DNA of 19,499 nt from Chryseosolibacter sp964563295 (GTDB lineage: Bacteria; Bacteroidota; Bacteroidia; Cytophagales; Cyclobacteriaceae), in the NCBI GenBank assembly GCA_964563295.1, contig CAZLWX010000069.1, forward strand, positions 1 to 19,499, given 5' to 3'. The notes under the pieces are model-generated. The model saw only the letters and a program-made list of their open reading frames with translations, was not told the origin of the DNA and did no database searches. Positions within the stretch are counted from its first letter, which is position 1, and the number at the start of each line of letters is the position of its first letter. A program made the translations under genes and the position numbers. Shown one piece after another: positions 1 to 7,120 of this stretch.

Positions 1-11
1 AACGCACACCG

Positions 12-46
12 CCGTGGTCCGTCGACCGTGGACTGTGGACTTTCCC
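12..46. repeat. Degenerate 7-bp tandem repeat tract
   Basis: Five consecutive 7-bp units fit one register. The best conserved have the form CYGTGGA (CCGTGGA, CTGTGGA). The tract lies beyond the 3' end of tilS. The 11-mer CCGTGGACTGT at 26-36 recurs at 105-115 in the second tract. The period is read directly from the sequence; a function, for example in mRNA 3' ends or as a mobile repeat, is unknown. It may extend to the left of the window. Confidence 0.6.
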
Positions 47-97
47 CACCATTAACTCGCAGCAATACCTCTCCTCTCAACAATAATCTCGATTGAA

Positions 98-125
98 CGG
101 TCCGCCGTGGACTGTTGACCAGGAA
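98..125. repeat. Second 7-bp repeat tract, abutting tilS 3' end
   Basis: Four units of 7 bp (CGGTCCG, CCGTGGA, CTGTTGA, CCAGGAA) end four bases before the tilS stop codon, whose complement starts at 129. It shares CCGTGGACTGT with the tract at 12-46. Between the tracts (47-97) I see only an unstructured, pyrimidine-rich stretch and no gene. Short inverted words such as GTCC/GGAC allow weak hairpins. Confidence 0.55.
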
Positions 126-128
126 ATA

Positions 129-1454
129 TCATGTTCCAGGCCGGAACTTGATTGTCAATACCTCCGAAGTGTCGTCTGTAATCTTGAAACGGTCATGTAT
201 CCGCATGCCGACTACCCAGACGATCGTTCCCGCCGACTCGATCACGGTGACCTGGTCCTTATCGGGAAGGCTAATCCTCGCGTCGATGAAGAAATCGCTA
301 AGTTTTTTTTCATTATCCATGCCCAGCGGAATGAAGCGATCACCAGGTTTCCAGGGCCTCCAGAGCAAAGGATACCGGATTATTCCTGCATCTACCTGCG
401 CGATGGAAGGATCGGGGTTCAGCGCAAACCCTTTCTTCGCTATTACTTTAAACTCAAGCGATCCTGTCATTCCAACCACGGTTTCGACGCCGGCATCGAT
501 GAGCCGTGGCTCTTCTTTTCGGGACGCGGCACTGGTGAGGATCAACTCACCGCGGTCGACGACCAGGCAGTGATGTTCGCCAACGAATTTTTTTCCGGGC
601 TGGTGTGGTTGCAGTACATCGCGACACACCTGGAAGTTGAAACCCAGGTTTTTCACGAGCTCCCAAAGCAACACCGCAGGAGCGCCACTGTTCACCAATG
701 CTCCGATAGGAATAATGACCTGATCACCGGTTTGACGCACGTGCGCCTCGCGGAACTGTTCGACGTACTGGCGCACCCAACGATGAGCCGCTGCAAGTCT
801 TTCCAGTGTGCCCTCGATCGTCGACTCGAGGTTCGGGTTGATTTGCTCCATCACTGGGATCACGTGATGACGAAGCAGGTTACGATGATAATCATCCAAT
901 GCGTTGCTGGAATCTTCCCGCCACGCGACACCTGACGATTCGGCATACGATTCAATTTCCGCGCGGGAAGCAAAAAGCATGGGCCGGATCACATTGCCAT
1001 TGCGGTGAGAGACCCCTTTCAGTCCATCGATACCGGTTCCACGCGCCAGGTTCACGAGGATGGTTTCCAGGCTATCGCCGTGATGATGCGCGGTGGCAAT
1101 CGCCGCATAGCCGTGTTTGGACCTGATCTCTTCAAAAAAGGTGTAACGCAACCGCCTGGCGGCCATTTGCAGCGACAGATGGTGTTCCGCCGCATATGAA
1201 ACGGTATCGAATTTTATGGAATAGAATGGGATGTTGTGTGCCTTGCAAATTCCCTTCACCCATTGTTCATCACCATCGGCTGCCTCTCCGCGCAGTTGAA
1301 AATTGCAGTGGGCAACGCCAATATGAAACCCTGCCTTCCGAAATAGATCGAGCATCGTCATCGAATCGATGCCGCCACTCACGGCCAGCAGAATTTTATC
1401 TGTAGCTTTGCACAGATTCCTGGCGCGAATATGGTTCAAGAATTGCTCCAGCAT
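129..1454 (-). CDS. tilS: tRNA(Ile)-lysidine synthase TilS
   Basis: TilS ligates lysine to C34 of the tRNA(Ile) CAU anticodon using ATP, so that the tRNA reads AUA. It is a cytoplasmic, normally essential enzyme. The 441-residue product has the N-type ATP pyrophosphatase P-loop SGGIDS near residues 26-31, followed by VAHCNFQLRG and a TAHHHGDSLETILVNLARGTG segment typical of the catalytic domain. The C-terminal part (about 360-441) has the TilS substrate-binding signature GDRFIPLGM and KKLSDFFID. The length is normal for the phylum. The reading frame extends two codons further to a TTG at 1460, but the ATG at 1454 gives the usual MLEQF-like start. It is divergent from the OstA-like gene with only 20 bp between the start codons. 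No Shine-Dalgarno is evident, apart from GAGG touching the ATG. Confidence 0.95.
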   Translation of the reverse strand: MLEQFLNHIRARNLCKATDKILLAVSGGIDSMTMLDLFRKAGFHIGVAHCNFQLRGEAADGDEQWVKGICKAHNIPFYSIKFDTVSYAAEHHLSLQMAARRLRYTFFEEIRSKHGYAAIATAHHHGDSLETILVNLARGTGIDGLKGVSHRNGNVIRPMLFASRAEIESYAESSGVAWREDSSNALDDYHRNLLRHHVIPVMEQINPNLESTIEGTLERLAAAHRWVRQYVEQFREAHVRQTGDQVIIPIGALVNSGAPAVLLWELVKNLGFNFQVCRDVLQPHQPGKKFVGEHHCLVVDRGELILTSAASRKEEPRLIDAGVETVVGMTGSLEFKVIAKKGFALNPDPSIAQVDAGIIRYPLLWRPWKPGDRFIPLGMDNEKKLSDFFIDARISLPDKDQVTVIESAGTIVWVVGMRIHDRFKITDDTSEVLTIKFRPGT

Positions 1455-1457
1455 CCT

Positions 1458-1465
1458 CAAATTTA
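1458..1465 (-). promoter_or_regulatory. Candidate Bacteroidota -7 element for tilS
   Basis: TAAATTTG on the minus strand matches the TAnnTTTG consensus of the Bacteroidota primary sigma factor. It ends only three bases before the tilS ATG, so transcription would begin at or inside the start codon. No good TTTG -33 element is present at the expected distance, which keeps this tentative. Confidence 0.3.
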
Positions 1466-1474
1466 GTATTTACA

Positions 1475-3046
1475 ATGCTCCCGTCACGATTTTCTTCTTC
1501 CGGCCATGTGTGGTTGAAGGTGTTCATAGCCGTCATAATCCTCGTACTGAGTACGTCGGCAATGGCGCAACGCCGTGTACAGTTGAAACAGGCGGATCTG
1601 GCCAAATCCGGGCGCAAGGGCGACGTTCGTTACCAACGACTGATCGGGAATGTCGTCTTCCAGCAAAACAAGACCACGATCTACTGCGATTCCGCCCACT
1701 TTTACAGGAGGGAAAATTCCGTCGAAGCTTTCGGGCACGTGCACATCATTGACGGCGACTCAGTCGACATCAAAGGCTCGCGCCTCGAATACAGCGGCGA
1801 AACAAAGCTTGCGAAACTGCGCAAAGACGTCGTATTCGTCAAGAAGGCCACTGCCACCCTTTACACCGATCACCTGGATTTTTCAAGGCCGCAGAATCTC
1901 GCTTATTACTACAACGGCGGGAGATTGGTCGACAGTATCAATGTGCTGACGAGCAACAAAGGCTACTACAACCTGAATTCCAACCTGGCATCGTTCAAAA
2001 GAAAGGTCAAGGTAGTTAACCCTGACTATACCATGCTCGCCGACAGCCTGCAATACAATTCACGCACGAAGATCATCTACTTTGTCACCCGGACTACCGT
2101 TATTGACAAGGACAGCAGCACCTTTGTGTACGAAGGCGGGCAGTACAATACCACCACGCGCGCGTCGGACGTCTATCGCGGCACCGGGGAATCCGAAGAT
2201 TATGTCATTGAAGGACTCCAGTATGACTATGATGGGATTCGGAAGATCGGCAAGGTCAGAGGGAACGTGGTGATGACATCGAAAAAGGAAAACCTGATTA
2301 TTTACGGACAAGCTTCGGACTACTTTGAAGAAGAGGGCATCACCAAAGTTTTTAACAACGCCTATGTGGCGAAGGTCACGCAGGACGCCGACACGCTGTT
2401 CCTGAGCGCCGACACACTCGTCGCGATTGACAACGAGGATGAGTCGAAGAAACGACTGCTCGCGTATAACAACGTCAGGATTTACAAGACCGACATGCAG
2501 GGGCGCGCCGACTCGATCGAGTATCGTCCCGCGGACAGCACCATCTACTTCTACCAGGACCCGGTACTATGGACCGAGGGCAACCAGATGACCGCCGATT
2601 CGATCAGCATGCTCATTGAAAAAAACACCATCAGCAGGATATACCTGGTGAGCAAGGCGTTCGTCATCTCGCAGGACACCCTGCTCAATTTTAACCAGAT
2701 CAAGGGCCGAAGGATGACCGCGGAGTTAGCCCGTGGCAAGATTGACCGCGTGTATGTAAATGGCAACGGCGAGAGTTTGTATTTCGCACTCGATGAAGAG
2801 GATCAATCGTTCATGGGGATGAATCACATCCTCTGCGGCGACATCACCATACGCTTTAGAGACGGAAGAGTCAATAACATGAGCTTTTACACGCAGCCTG
2901 ATGCGCAGTTTATCCCGCCCCATGAGCTGGAGGAGGAAAGCACCCGGTTGAAGGATTTTAATTGGCGCGAATTTGAAAAGCCCGGTCGCAGCGACGTCGT
3001 AAAGAAGCCACAAGAAGTAGTGGGCGACAAAAAAAGGCTGCGGTAA
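1475..3046 (+). CDS. OstA/LptA-like outer-membrane biogenesis protein
   Basis: The 523-residue protein has an N-terminal signal segment (hydrophobic run about 13-28, ending STSAMAQ). It is followed by beta-strand-rich OstA-type repeats with alternating phrases such as GNVVF, IYCDSAHFYR, AFGHVHI, DGDSVDIKGSRLEY and LRKDVVF (about 55-130), with related units up to about residue 300. Proteins of this fold (LptA, LptD N-terminal domain, OstA_2) form a hydrophobic groove that carries lipopolysaccharide across the periplasm. The Bacteroidota version is several times longer than E. coli LptA (about 185 residues). The role in LPS export is inferred from the family. The tail (about 490-523) is charged and probably disordered. 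The ATG at 1475 is used; a GTG at 1508 would give a tighter signal peptide. The gene is divergent from tilS and ends inside a terminator stem. Confidence 0.85.
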   Translation: MLPSRFSSSGHVWLKVFIAVIILVLSTSAMAQRRVQLKQADLAKSGRKGDVRYQRLIGNVVFQQNKTTIYCDSAHFYRRENSVEAFGHVHIIDGDSVDIKGSRLEYSGETKLAKLRKDVVFVKKATATLYTDHLDFSRPQNLAYYYNGGRLVDSINVLTSNKGYYNLNSNLASFKRKVKVVNPDYTMLADSLQYNSRTKIIYFVTRTTVIDKDSSTFVYEGGQYNTTTRASDVYRGTGESEDYVIEGLQYDYDGIRKIGKVRGNVVMTSKKENLIIYGQASDYFEEEGITKVFNNAYVAKVTQDADTLFLSADTLVAIDNEDESKKRLLAYNNVRIYKTDMQGRADSIEYRPADSTIYFYQDPVLWTEGNQMTADSISMLIEKNTISRIYLVSKAFVISQDTLLNFNQIKGRRMTAELARGKIDRVYVNGNGESLYFALDEEDQSFMGMNHILCGDITIRFRDGRVNNMSFYTQPDAQFIPPHELEEESTRLKDFNWREFEKPGRSDVVKKPQEVVGDKKRLR

Positions 3047-3058
3047 GCAGCCTTTTTT
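3029..3058. terminator. Bidirectional intrinsic terminator
   Basis: A run of seven A, the stem GGCTGC (3036-3041), the loop GGTAA and the stem GCAGCC (3047-3052) are followed by six T. The A and T runs pair as well, so it can stop transcription from both strands: the OstA-like gene from the left and the beta-barrel gene (3661-3080) from the right. The TAA stop codon of the OstA-like gene (3044-3046) sits in the loop. Confidence 0.9.
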
Positions 3059-3079
3059 ACAGATTCTTGTTGCTCTTAA

Positions 3080-3661
3080 TTATTTCCTTCCGCCGCCGAA
3101 GAACCCACCAAAGCGAACACCCACGTAACCGTTCTTGGTCTTAAGCTCAGTACCATTGGTGCCGGTCAGCGTTGAAGCCCCGATGAGGTTAAAGTCAAGG
3201 GAGAGCGTGAAGTGACTGGCATCGAAACCTATTCTCGGAAAGAATCCAAACTTCGATTCATCGAGAGCCGCGAAGGCCTCACCATCGAAATTTGCAGCTG
3301 CTGTCGCGATCTTGTTTACACCCAGACCTACACCAACAAACGGCCTGAATGTGCCTGACATGAGATAGTACTGGCCAAAAATGCCCTCAGCTCCGCCCAG
3401 CGATGCGCTTACCGACGAAGTTTCGACATCTTCTGCGTATCCCCGTACAATGGCCGCAAGCTCAAAGCGAACGCCCACGAGGATTTGATCATTAACCCTA
3501 TAGCCCGGTTCCAGGTAGAGAAGCACTCCACCCTTGGCGCCAGTACCGGAAGCCACGGCGTAACCGCCGCCTAATCCGACGCGGAACTTCTTGTATTCCT
3601 GTGCATTAGCGGCTACCGCTGTCAACAGGACGAAGCAAAGAATAGTCGAGATTTTTTTCAT
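3080..3661 (-). CDS. Small outer-membrane beta-barrel protein
   Basis: A 193-residue protein with a clear signal peptide (MKKISTILCFVLLTAVAANA, cleavage before QEY). The rest consists of short amphipathic, Gly- and aromatic-rich strands such as FRVGLGGGYAV, GVLLYLEPGYRV, FRPFVGVGLGVN, FTLSLDFNLIG and GYVGVRFGGFFGG. That pattern is typical of an eight-stranded barrel of the porin/OmpW-like type (outer membrane protein beta-barrel domain). The size is normal for the family. The last residues FGGGRK replace the aromatic C-terminal residue common in barrel proteins. The ligand or role is unknown. It is a single gene facing the OstA-like gene across a shared terminator. Only a weak promoter match is visible upstream (TACCTTAA behind a T-run, 3695-3720 minus strand). 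Confidence 0.8.
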   Translation of the reverse strand: MKKISTILCFVLLTAVAANAQEYKKFRVGLGGGYAVASGTGAKGGVLLYLEPGYRVNDQILVGVRFELAAIVRGYAEDVETSSVSASLGGAEGIFGQYYLMSGTFRPFVGVGLGVNKIATAAANFDGEAFAALDESKFGFFPRIGFDASHFTLSLDFNLIGASTLTGTNGTELKTKNGYVGVRFGGFFGGGRK

Positions 3662-3958
3662 GTGTTGTTATGAGGTTAGTTTTAAAAAATGTTAAGGTAC
3701 GCCACACTCGCTTAAAAAAACACCGGGAACGTATCCTGGGGGAGCGGGAATACAGTACTGTTTACCTATCAATATGCAAAAATAACGGCGGAAAATGCCG
3801 TTTGCCGGTCGTTCTTACACAAGCGCCCGCTATTAGCCACAGAAGGTCGCTTTGATACCCCCCTGATCTCAGGGGTATAAGCGGCAAAAAACGCTTTTTT
3901 CATTATGACAAGCAGCCGAAAAGTTTAAATTTTGTAAAAGTTCATACACGAAGACCCC
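3662..3958. other. Intergenic region with three hairpins
   Basis: This divergent gap lies between the beta-barrel gene and the T9SS-sorted gene. It holds three stem-loops: AACGGC/GCCGTT (3784-3802, 7-nt loop); a GC-rich stem CCCCTGA/TCAGGGG (3860-3875, 2-nt loop, extendable by ATA/TAT past a two-C bulge); and AAGCG/CGCTT followed by a T-run (3879-3900). The last two in series resemble a plus-strand terminator or leader structure, yet no convincing plus-strand gene precedes them. A weak -7-like TTAAATTTTG lies at 3925-3934, ahead of the next gene. Confidence 0.5.
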
Positions 3959-4663
3959 ATGAAGCATTATCTGTGGATCGCTTGCCTGTTGATATCCGTT
4001 CCGTGGATGGCCGATGCACAGTCGTTTGAACTCAATGCGCCGACAGAAACCCTAAAAGGGCGCATTGGTGAGGAAATCAGCGCTCCGCTGCACCTCAAGA
4101 ACACTACGGATAAGCCTATAATATTGATTATCAGCAAGATAGAATCGATCATCGGAGGTACCCAGCGGGCTTACTTCTGCATTGATGGTGATTGTTCTGA
4201 TCCTAACGTGAATGAGTTGACGGTGAAAATTCAACCCGGACAGACCCGTGAAGGACTTAGAGTGGTGCTGGAAGGTGGCCTGGTGGCGGCCGCCAGTTCG
4301 GTAAAGTACCAGATCACGAATCGGTCGTTTTCCACAGAGACCGTTGATTTCGAGCTGCATTTCGTGGTAGAAGACAGCCCGGAACGCCAGGCCCTATACA
4401 GTTCCGCGGCAATTACCGTGCACAACGTCTATCCCAATCCAGTTTCCGATTACGCTTTTGTTGAATACACCGTCCATAATCCCGCCGTTGATGCCCGAAT
4501 CGCCATCCACAACATTCTGGGCAACACCGTTGGCGATTACCCCCTTCCGTCGTCCGAGAACAAGGTGAAAATCTCAGCGGAGTCCCTCAATGCAGGTATC
4601 TACTTTTACACGCTCTACCTCGACAACGAAGGAGTCGTGACCAGGAAGCTGATTGTCAGGTAG
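3959..4663 (+). CDS. Secreted protein with T9SS type A sorting domain
   Basis: The 234-residue product has a signal peptide (about 1-20, ending MADAQ). An all-beta N-terminal region (about 21-140) contains YFCIDGDC, a two-cysteine loop of a kind seen in T9SS cargo proteins. The C-terminal domain (about 152-234) starts with VYPNPVSDYAFVEYTV and ends with AGIYFYTLYLDNEGVVTRKLIVR-like strands, the classic T9SS sorting signal recognised by PorV/PorU for export across the outer membrane. The cargo part is only about 120 residues and shows no catalytic motif, so an adhesive or structural role is possible but unproven. The gene stands alone, with its own upstream region; the bamD promoter starts about 30 bp after it. 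Confidence 0.85.
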   Translation: MKHYLWIACLLISVPWMADAQSFELNAPTETLKGRIGEEISAPLHLKNTTDKPIILIISKIESIIGGTQRAYFCIDGDCSDPNVNELTVKIQPGQTREGLRVVLEGGLVAAASSVKYQITNRSFSTETVDFELHFVVEDSPERQALYSSAAITVHNVYPNPVSDYAFVEYTVHNPAVDARIAIHNILGNTVGDYPLPSSENKVKISAESLNAGIYFYTLYLDNEGVVTRKLIVR

Positions 4664-4694
4664 CAGTTGCGCCAAAATCACGGCTGATGACACG

Positions 4695-4726
4695 TTTTCC
4701 AGATACTCGGCGTTGTATTATATTTG
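4695..4726 (+). promoter_or_regulatory. Promoter of the bamD-recN operon
   Basis: TATATTTG (4719-4726) is an exact match to the Bacteroidota -7 consensus TAnnTTTG. A TTTT (4695-4698) lies 20 bp upstream, where the TTTG -33 element is expected. The -7 element ends seven bases before the bamD ATG at 4734, so the mRNA would have little or no 5' leader. Confidence 0.6.
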
Positions 4727-4733
4727 CGGGCTT

Positions 4734-5546
4734 ATGCGGAGTGTAAAGGTACAAATCGGGCTTTTTCTCGTCCTCGTGCTGGCGATTTCGTGCGGAAAAT
4801 TCAGGAAGATCGAGCGAAGCGAAGATTGGCGCGTGAAGTACGAGGCCGCGTTGACGTACTACGAGAAAGAGGACTATTACCGCGCATCGGTCCTGTTTGA
4901 GCAGATCCTTGGCATCGTCAGGGGCTTGCCCGAAGGCGAAAAAGTGCAGTTCTACCTCGCCTACTGTCAGTATTACGACAAACTCTACCTGCTTGCTTCG
5001 GAACAGTTCAAGACGTTTTATGAAACGTATGGACGCAGTCAGATGGCCCAGGAAGCGCGTTACATGTATGCCTATTCATTGTACAGAGCCTCCGCCGGAC
5101 CAAACCTCGACCAATCGAGCAGCATCGACGGCATGATGGCCATGCAGGAATTTCTAAACCGTTACCCCGACAGCAAGTTCACCGAACAGGCGAACGAGGT
5201 AATCCGTGCCAGCCAGATCAAACTCGAACAGAAAGGATTTCAGAATGCTGAACAGTACCACAAGATGCGCCAATACAAGGCGGCAATCGTGGCCCTGAAT
5301 AACTTCATGAACAATTTTCCGGATTCGCAGTACCGCGAGGAGGCTCGGTTTCTGGTGATCGAATCGGAGTTTCTGCTGGCAGAGAAAAGTTTTCGGTATC
5401 GTCAGGCAGACCGCTACAAGGCGGTAATTGAACACTATGAGGAATTCGTGGACGAATATCCGGAAAGCAAGTTTCTACGCGATGCGGAAAAGTATTATAC
5501 GCAAAGCCTCAACCAGGTTAAAACATTAAAGGACACTAATTCATAA
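4734..5546 (+). CDS. bamD: Outer membrane assembly lipoprotein BamD
   Basis: BamD is an essential lipoprotein of the beta-barrel assembly machinery; it binds BamA and substrate barrels on the periplasmic face of the outer membrane. From the ATG at 4734 the protein has 270 residues. It has a lipoprotein signal (VLVLAISC, lipidated Cys20) and then tandem tetratricopeptide-like helices: YEAALTYYEKEDYYRASVLFEQIL, QFYLAYCQYYDKLYLLASEQF, AMQEFLNRYPDSKFTEQANEVI, HKMRQYKAAIVALNNFMNNFPDSQYREEA and EHYEEFVDEYPESKFLRDAEKYY (given here as guide phrases). The frame is open 27 codons upstream, but only this start gives a signal peptide. It leads the operon; rpoZ follows after five bases. Confidence 0.92.
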   Translation: MRSVKVQIGLFLVLVLAISCGKFRKIERSEDWRVKYEAALTYYEKEDYYRASVLFEQILGIVRGLPEGEKVQFYLAYCQYYDKLYLLASEQFKTFYETYGRSQMAQEARYMYAYSLYRASAGPNLDQSSSIDGMMAMQEFLNRYPDSKFTEQANEVIRASQIKLEQKGFQNAEQYHKMRQYKAAIVALNNFMNNFPDSQYREEARFLVIESEFLLAEKSFRYRQADRYKAVIEHYEEFVDEYPESKFLRDAEKYYTQSLNQVKTLKDTNS

Positions 5547-5551
5547 AAGTT

Positions 5552-5872
5552 ATGGCTGTACAATCATCTGTTGTTACCCGGGATATTGACAAGATCGCTG
5601 ACCCTACAGGCAACATCTACGAGTCTGTCGTGATTATTTCCAAGCGCGCAAGGCAGATTGCCGTCAATATCAAGGAAGAATTGAATAACAAACTGGCCGA
5701 GTTCGCCACTACGGTTGATAATCTCGAAGAAGTTTTCGAAAACAGGGAGCAAATTGAAATCTCGAAGTTCTATGAGCGCCTGCCGAAGCCTACGACCACA
5801 GCTACGGAGGAGTTCCTGGAAGGAAAGCTCAACTACCGGATGCGGACTGAGCTCGACGAGAAGCCCGAATAA
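5552..5872 (+). CDS. rpoZ: RNA polymerase omega subunit (RpoZ/RPB6 family)
   Basis: The 106-residue protein contains the omega/RPB6 core: NIYESVVIISKRARQI (about 21-36) followed by an amphipathic helix IKEELNNKLAEF. Omega binds beta-prime and helps assemble RNA polymerase. The C-terminal half (about 60-106) is longer and more charged than in E. coli, which is usual for the Bacteroidota form. It is transcribed with bamD (5-bp gap) and probably with coaBC (45-bp gap). The start is preceded by the A-rich sequence TAAAAGTT rather than a Shine-Dalgarno. Confidence 0.88.
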   Translation: MAVQSSVVTRDIDKIADPTGNIYESVVIISKRARQIAVNIKEELNNKLAEFATTVDNLEEVFENREQIEISKFYERLPKPTTTATEEFLEGKLNYRMRTELDEKPE

Positions 5873-5917
5873 TTTCGATTTTCCTGCAGCAGGGAAGATC
5901 GCCTATTGACACTCACC

Positions 5918-7120
5918 ATGCTCGCCGATAAAAAGATTGTTCTGGGTATTACCGGAAGCATCGCCGCCTACAAGTGCGCGGTGCTCGCCAGGCTCCTGGT
6001 CAAGTCAGGTGCGCAGGTAAAAGTGGTGATGACAGATGCTGCACGCGATTTCATCACGCCCCTGACAATGGCCACGCTATCGCGCAATCCGGTGATCGCC
6101 GATTTTGTCAAGGGCGAAAGCGGCGAATGGAACAATCACGTCGAACTTGGACTTTGGGCCGATGCGCTGGTCATCGCGCCTGCGAGCGCAAACACCATCG
6201 CCAAGATGGCGCACGGTCAATGTGATAACGTATTGCTCGCCGTATACCTTTCCGCGCGTTGTCCGATCTTCCTTGCTCCCGCCATGGATCTCGACATGCT
6301 GGACCACCCCTCAACAAAGACCAACCTCGACGCCTTACGCCGCTTTGGGAACCACATCATTGAACCGACCTACGGCGAACTGGCCAGCGGATTGACCGGG
6401 ACCGGCCGGATGGCCGAACCCGAAGAAATCCTGGAACACCTTACCCAGTTTTTCTCCGGTCACAATGCTCTCAGCGGCACCAATGTGCTGGTGACAGCCG
6501 GCCCGACCCAGGAGGCGATCGACCCTGTGCGGTTCATCGGAAATCGCTCAAGTGGAAAAATGGGCTTCGCGATCGCGGAGGCATTTGCTGAAAAGGGCGC
6601 ACAAGTGACATTGGTCACCGGCCCCACATCCGAACATACTGCGCACAAGAGGATCAGCGTTAAGCAAGTAACGTCCGCCGACGAAATGTTTACGGAGTGC
6701 ACCCGGATCTTTCCGACGTCAGACATCGCGGTCATGTCTGCGGCTGTTGCGGATTTCAAGCCCGTGACAACGGCTGCACAGAAAATAAAAAAGAAGGACG
6801 CCGGATTGGTAATAGAGCTGACGCGAACGCCTGATATTGCGGCCTCGCTGGGCAAGATGAAAAACAACGGCCAGATCCTGGTGGGATTTGCGCTCGAAAC
6901 AGAATCGGAAGAGGAGAACGCCTTAAAAAAACTTGAATCCAAGAACATGGACCTCATCGTGTTGAATTCACTGAATAATCCAGGCGCGGGATTCGGGCAT
7001 GACACCAATAAAGTGACCATCATAGACCGCGACAAGAAGACCAGAACGTTTGAGTTGAAGAGCAAGAGAGCCGTTGCAAGGGATATCGTGAATGCGGTAA
7101 TTGAAAAGATGCATGCGTAG
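5918..7120 (+). CDS. coaBC: Bifunctional CoaBC (PPC decarboxylase / PPC synthetase)
   Basis: CoaBC joins phosphopantothenate to cysteine using CTP, then decarboxylates the product with FMN to give phosphopantetheine for coenzyme A. The 400-residue product has the CoaC flavoprotein domain first: GSIAAYK (13-19), catalytic His74 in NNHVEL, APASANT (87-93) and PAMDLDM (121-127). The CoaB domain follows, with GPTQEAIDPVRFIGNRSSGKMG (guide phrase, about 195-216), including Asn209, and AQKIKKK with Lys289. Two decarboxylase residues differ from E. coli: Asp124 stands where Asn125 is, and Ser157 where Cys158 is. The ATG at 5918 was chosen over a TTG at 5906. The last bases overlap the next gene by 8 bp. 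Confidence 0.95.
   Translation: MLADKKIVLGITGSIAAYKCAVLARLLVKSGAQVKVVMTDAARDFITPLTMATLSRNPVIADFVKGESGEWNNHVELGLWADALVIAPASANTIAKMAHGQCDNVLLAVYLSARCPIFLAPAMDLDMLDHPSTKTNLDALRRFGNHIIEPTYGELASGLTGTGRMAEPEEILEHLTQFFSGHNALSGTNVLVTAGPTQEAIDPVRFIGNRSSGKMGFAIAEAFAEKGAQVTLVTGPTSEHTAHKRISVKQVTSADEMFTECTRIFPTSDIAVMSAAVADFKPVTTAAQKIKKKDAGLVIELTRTPDIAASLGKMKNNGQILVGFALETESEEENALKKLESKNMDLIVLNSLNNPGAGFGHDTNKVTIIDRDKKTRTFELKSKRAVARDIVNAVIEKMHA

Noticed and set aside
93..935. A 280-residue plus-strand frame opposite tilS
   Set aside because: tilS is certain from its motifs; this frame is its antisense shadow and has no promoter or recognisable domain.
3670..3855. A 61-residue plus-strand frame between the beta-barrel and T9SS-cargo genes
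   Set aside because: It is basic, of low similarity to anything I know, starts within the promoter region of the minus-strand gene, and overlaps a hairpin. It stops just before the next hairpin, but that alone does not make it a gene.
5883..5893. CCTGC/GCAGG inverted repeat between rpoZ and coaBC as a terminator
   Set aside because: Only one base separates the arms, so no stable hairpin forms, and no T-run follows.
7101..7112. TTG start for the PorD-like gene at 7101
   Set aside because: The ATG at 7113 gives a normal signal peptide and a typical short overlap with coaBC.
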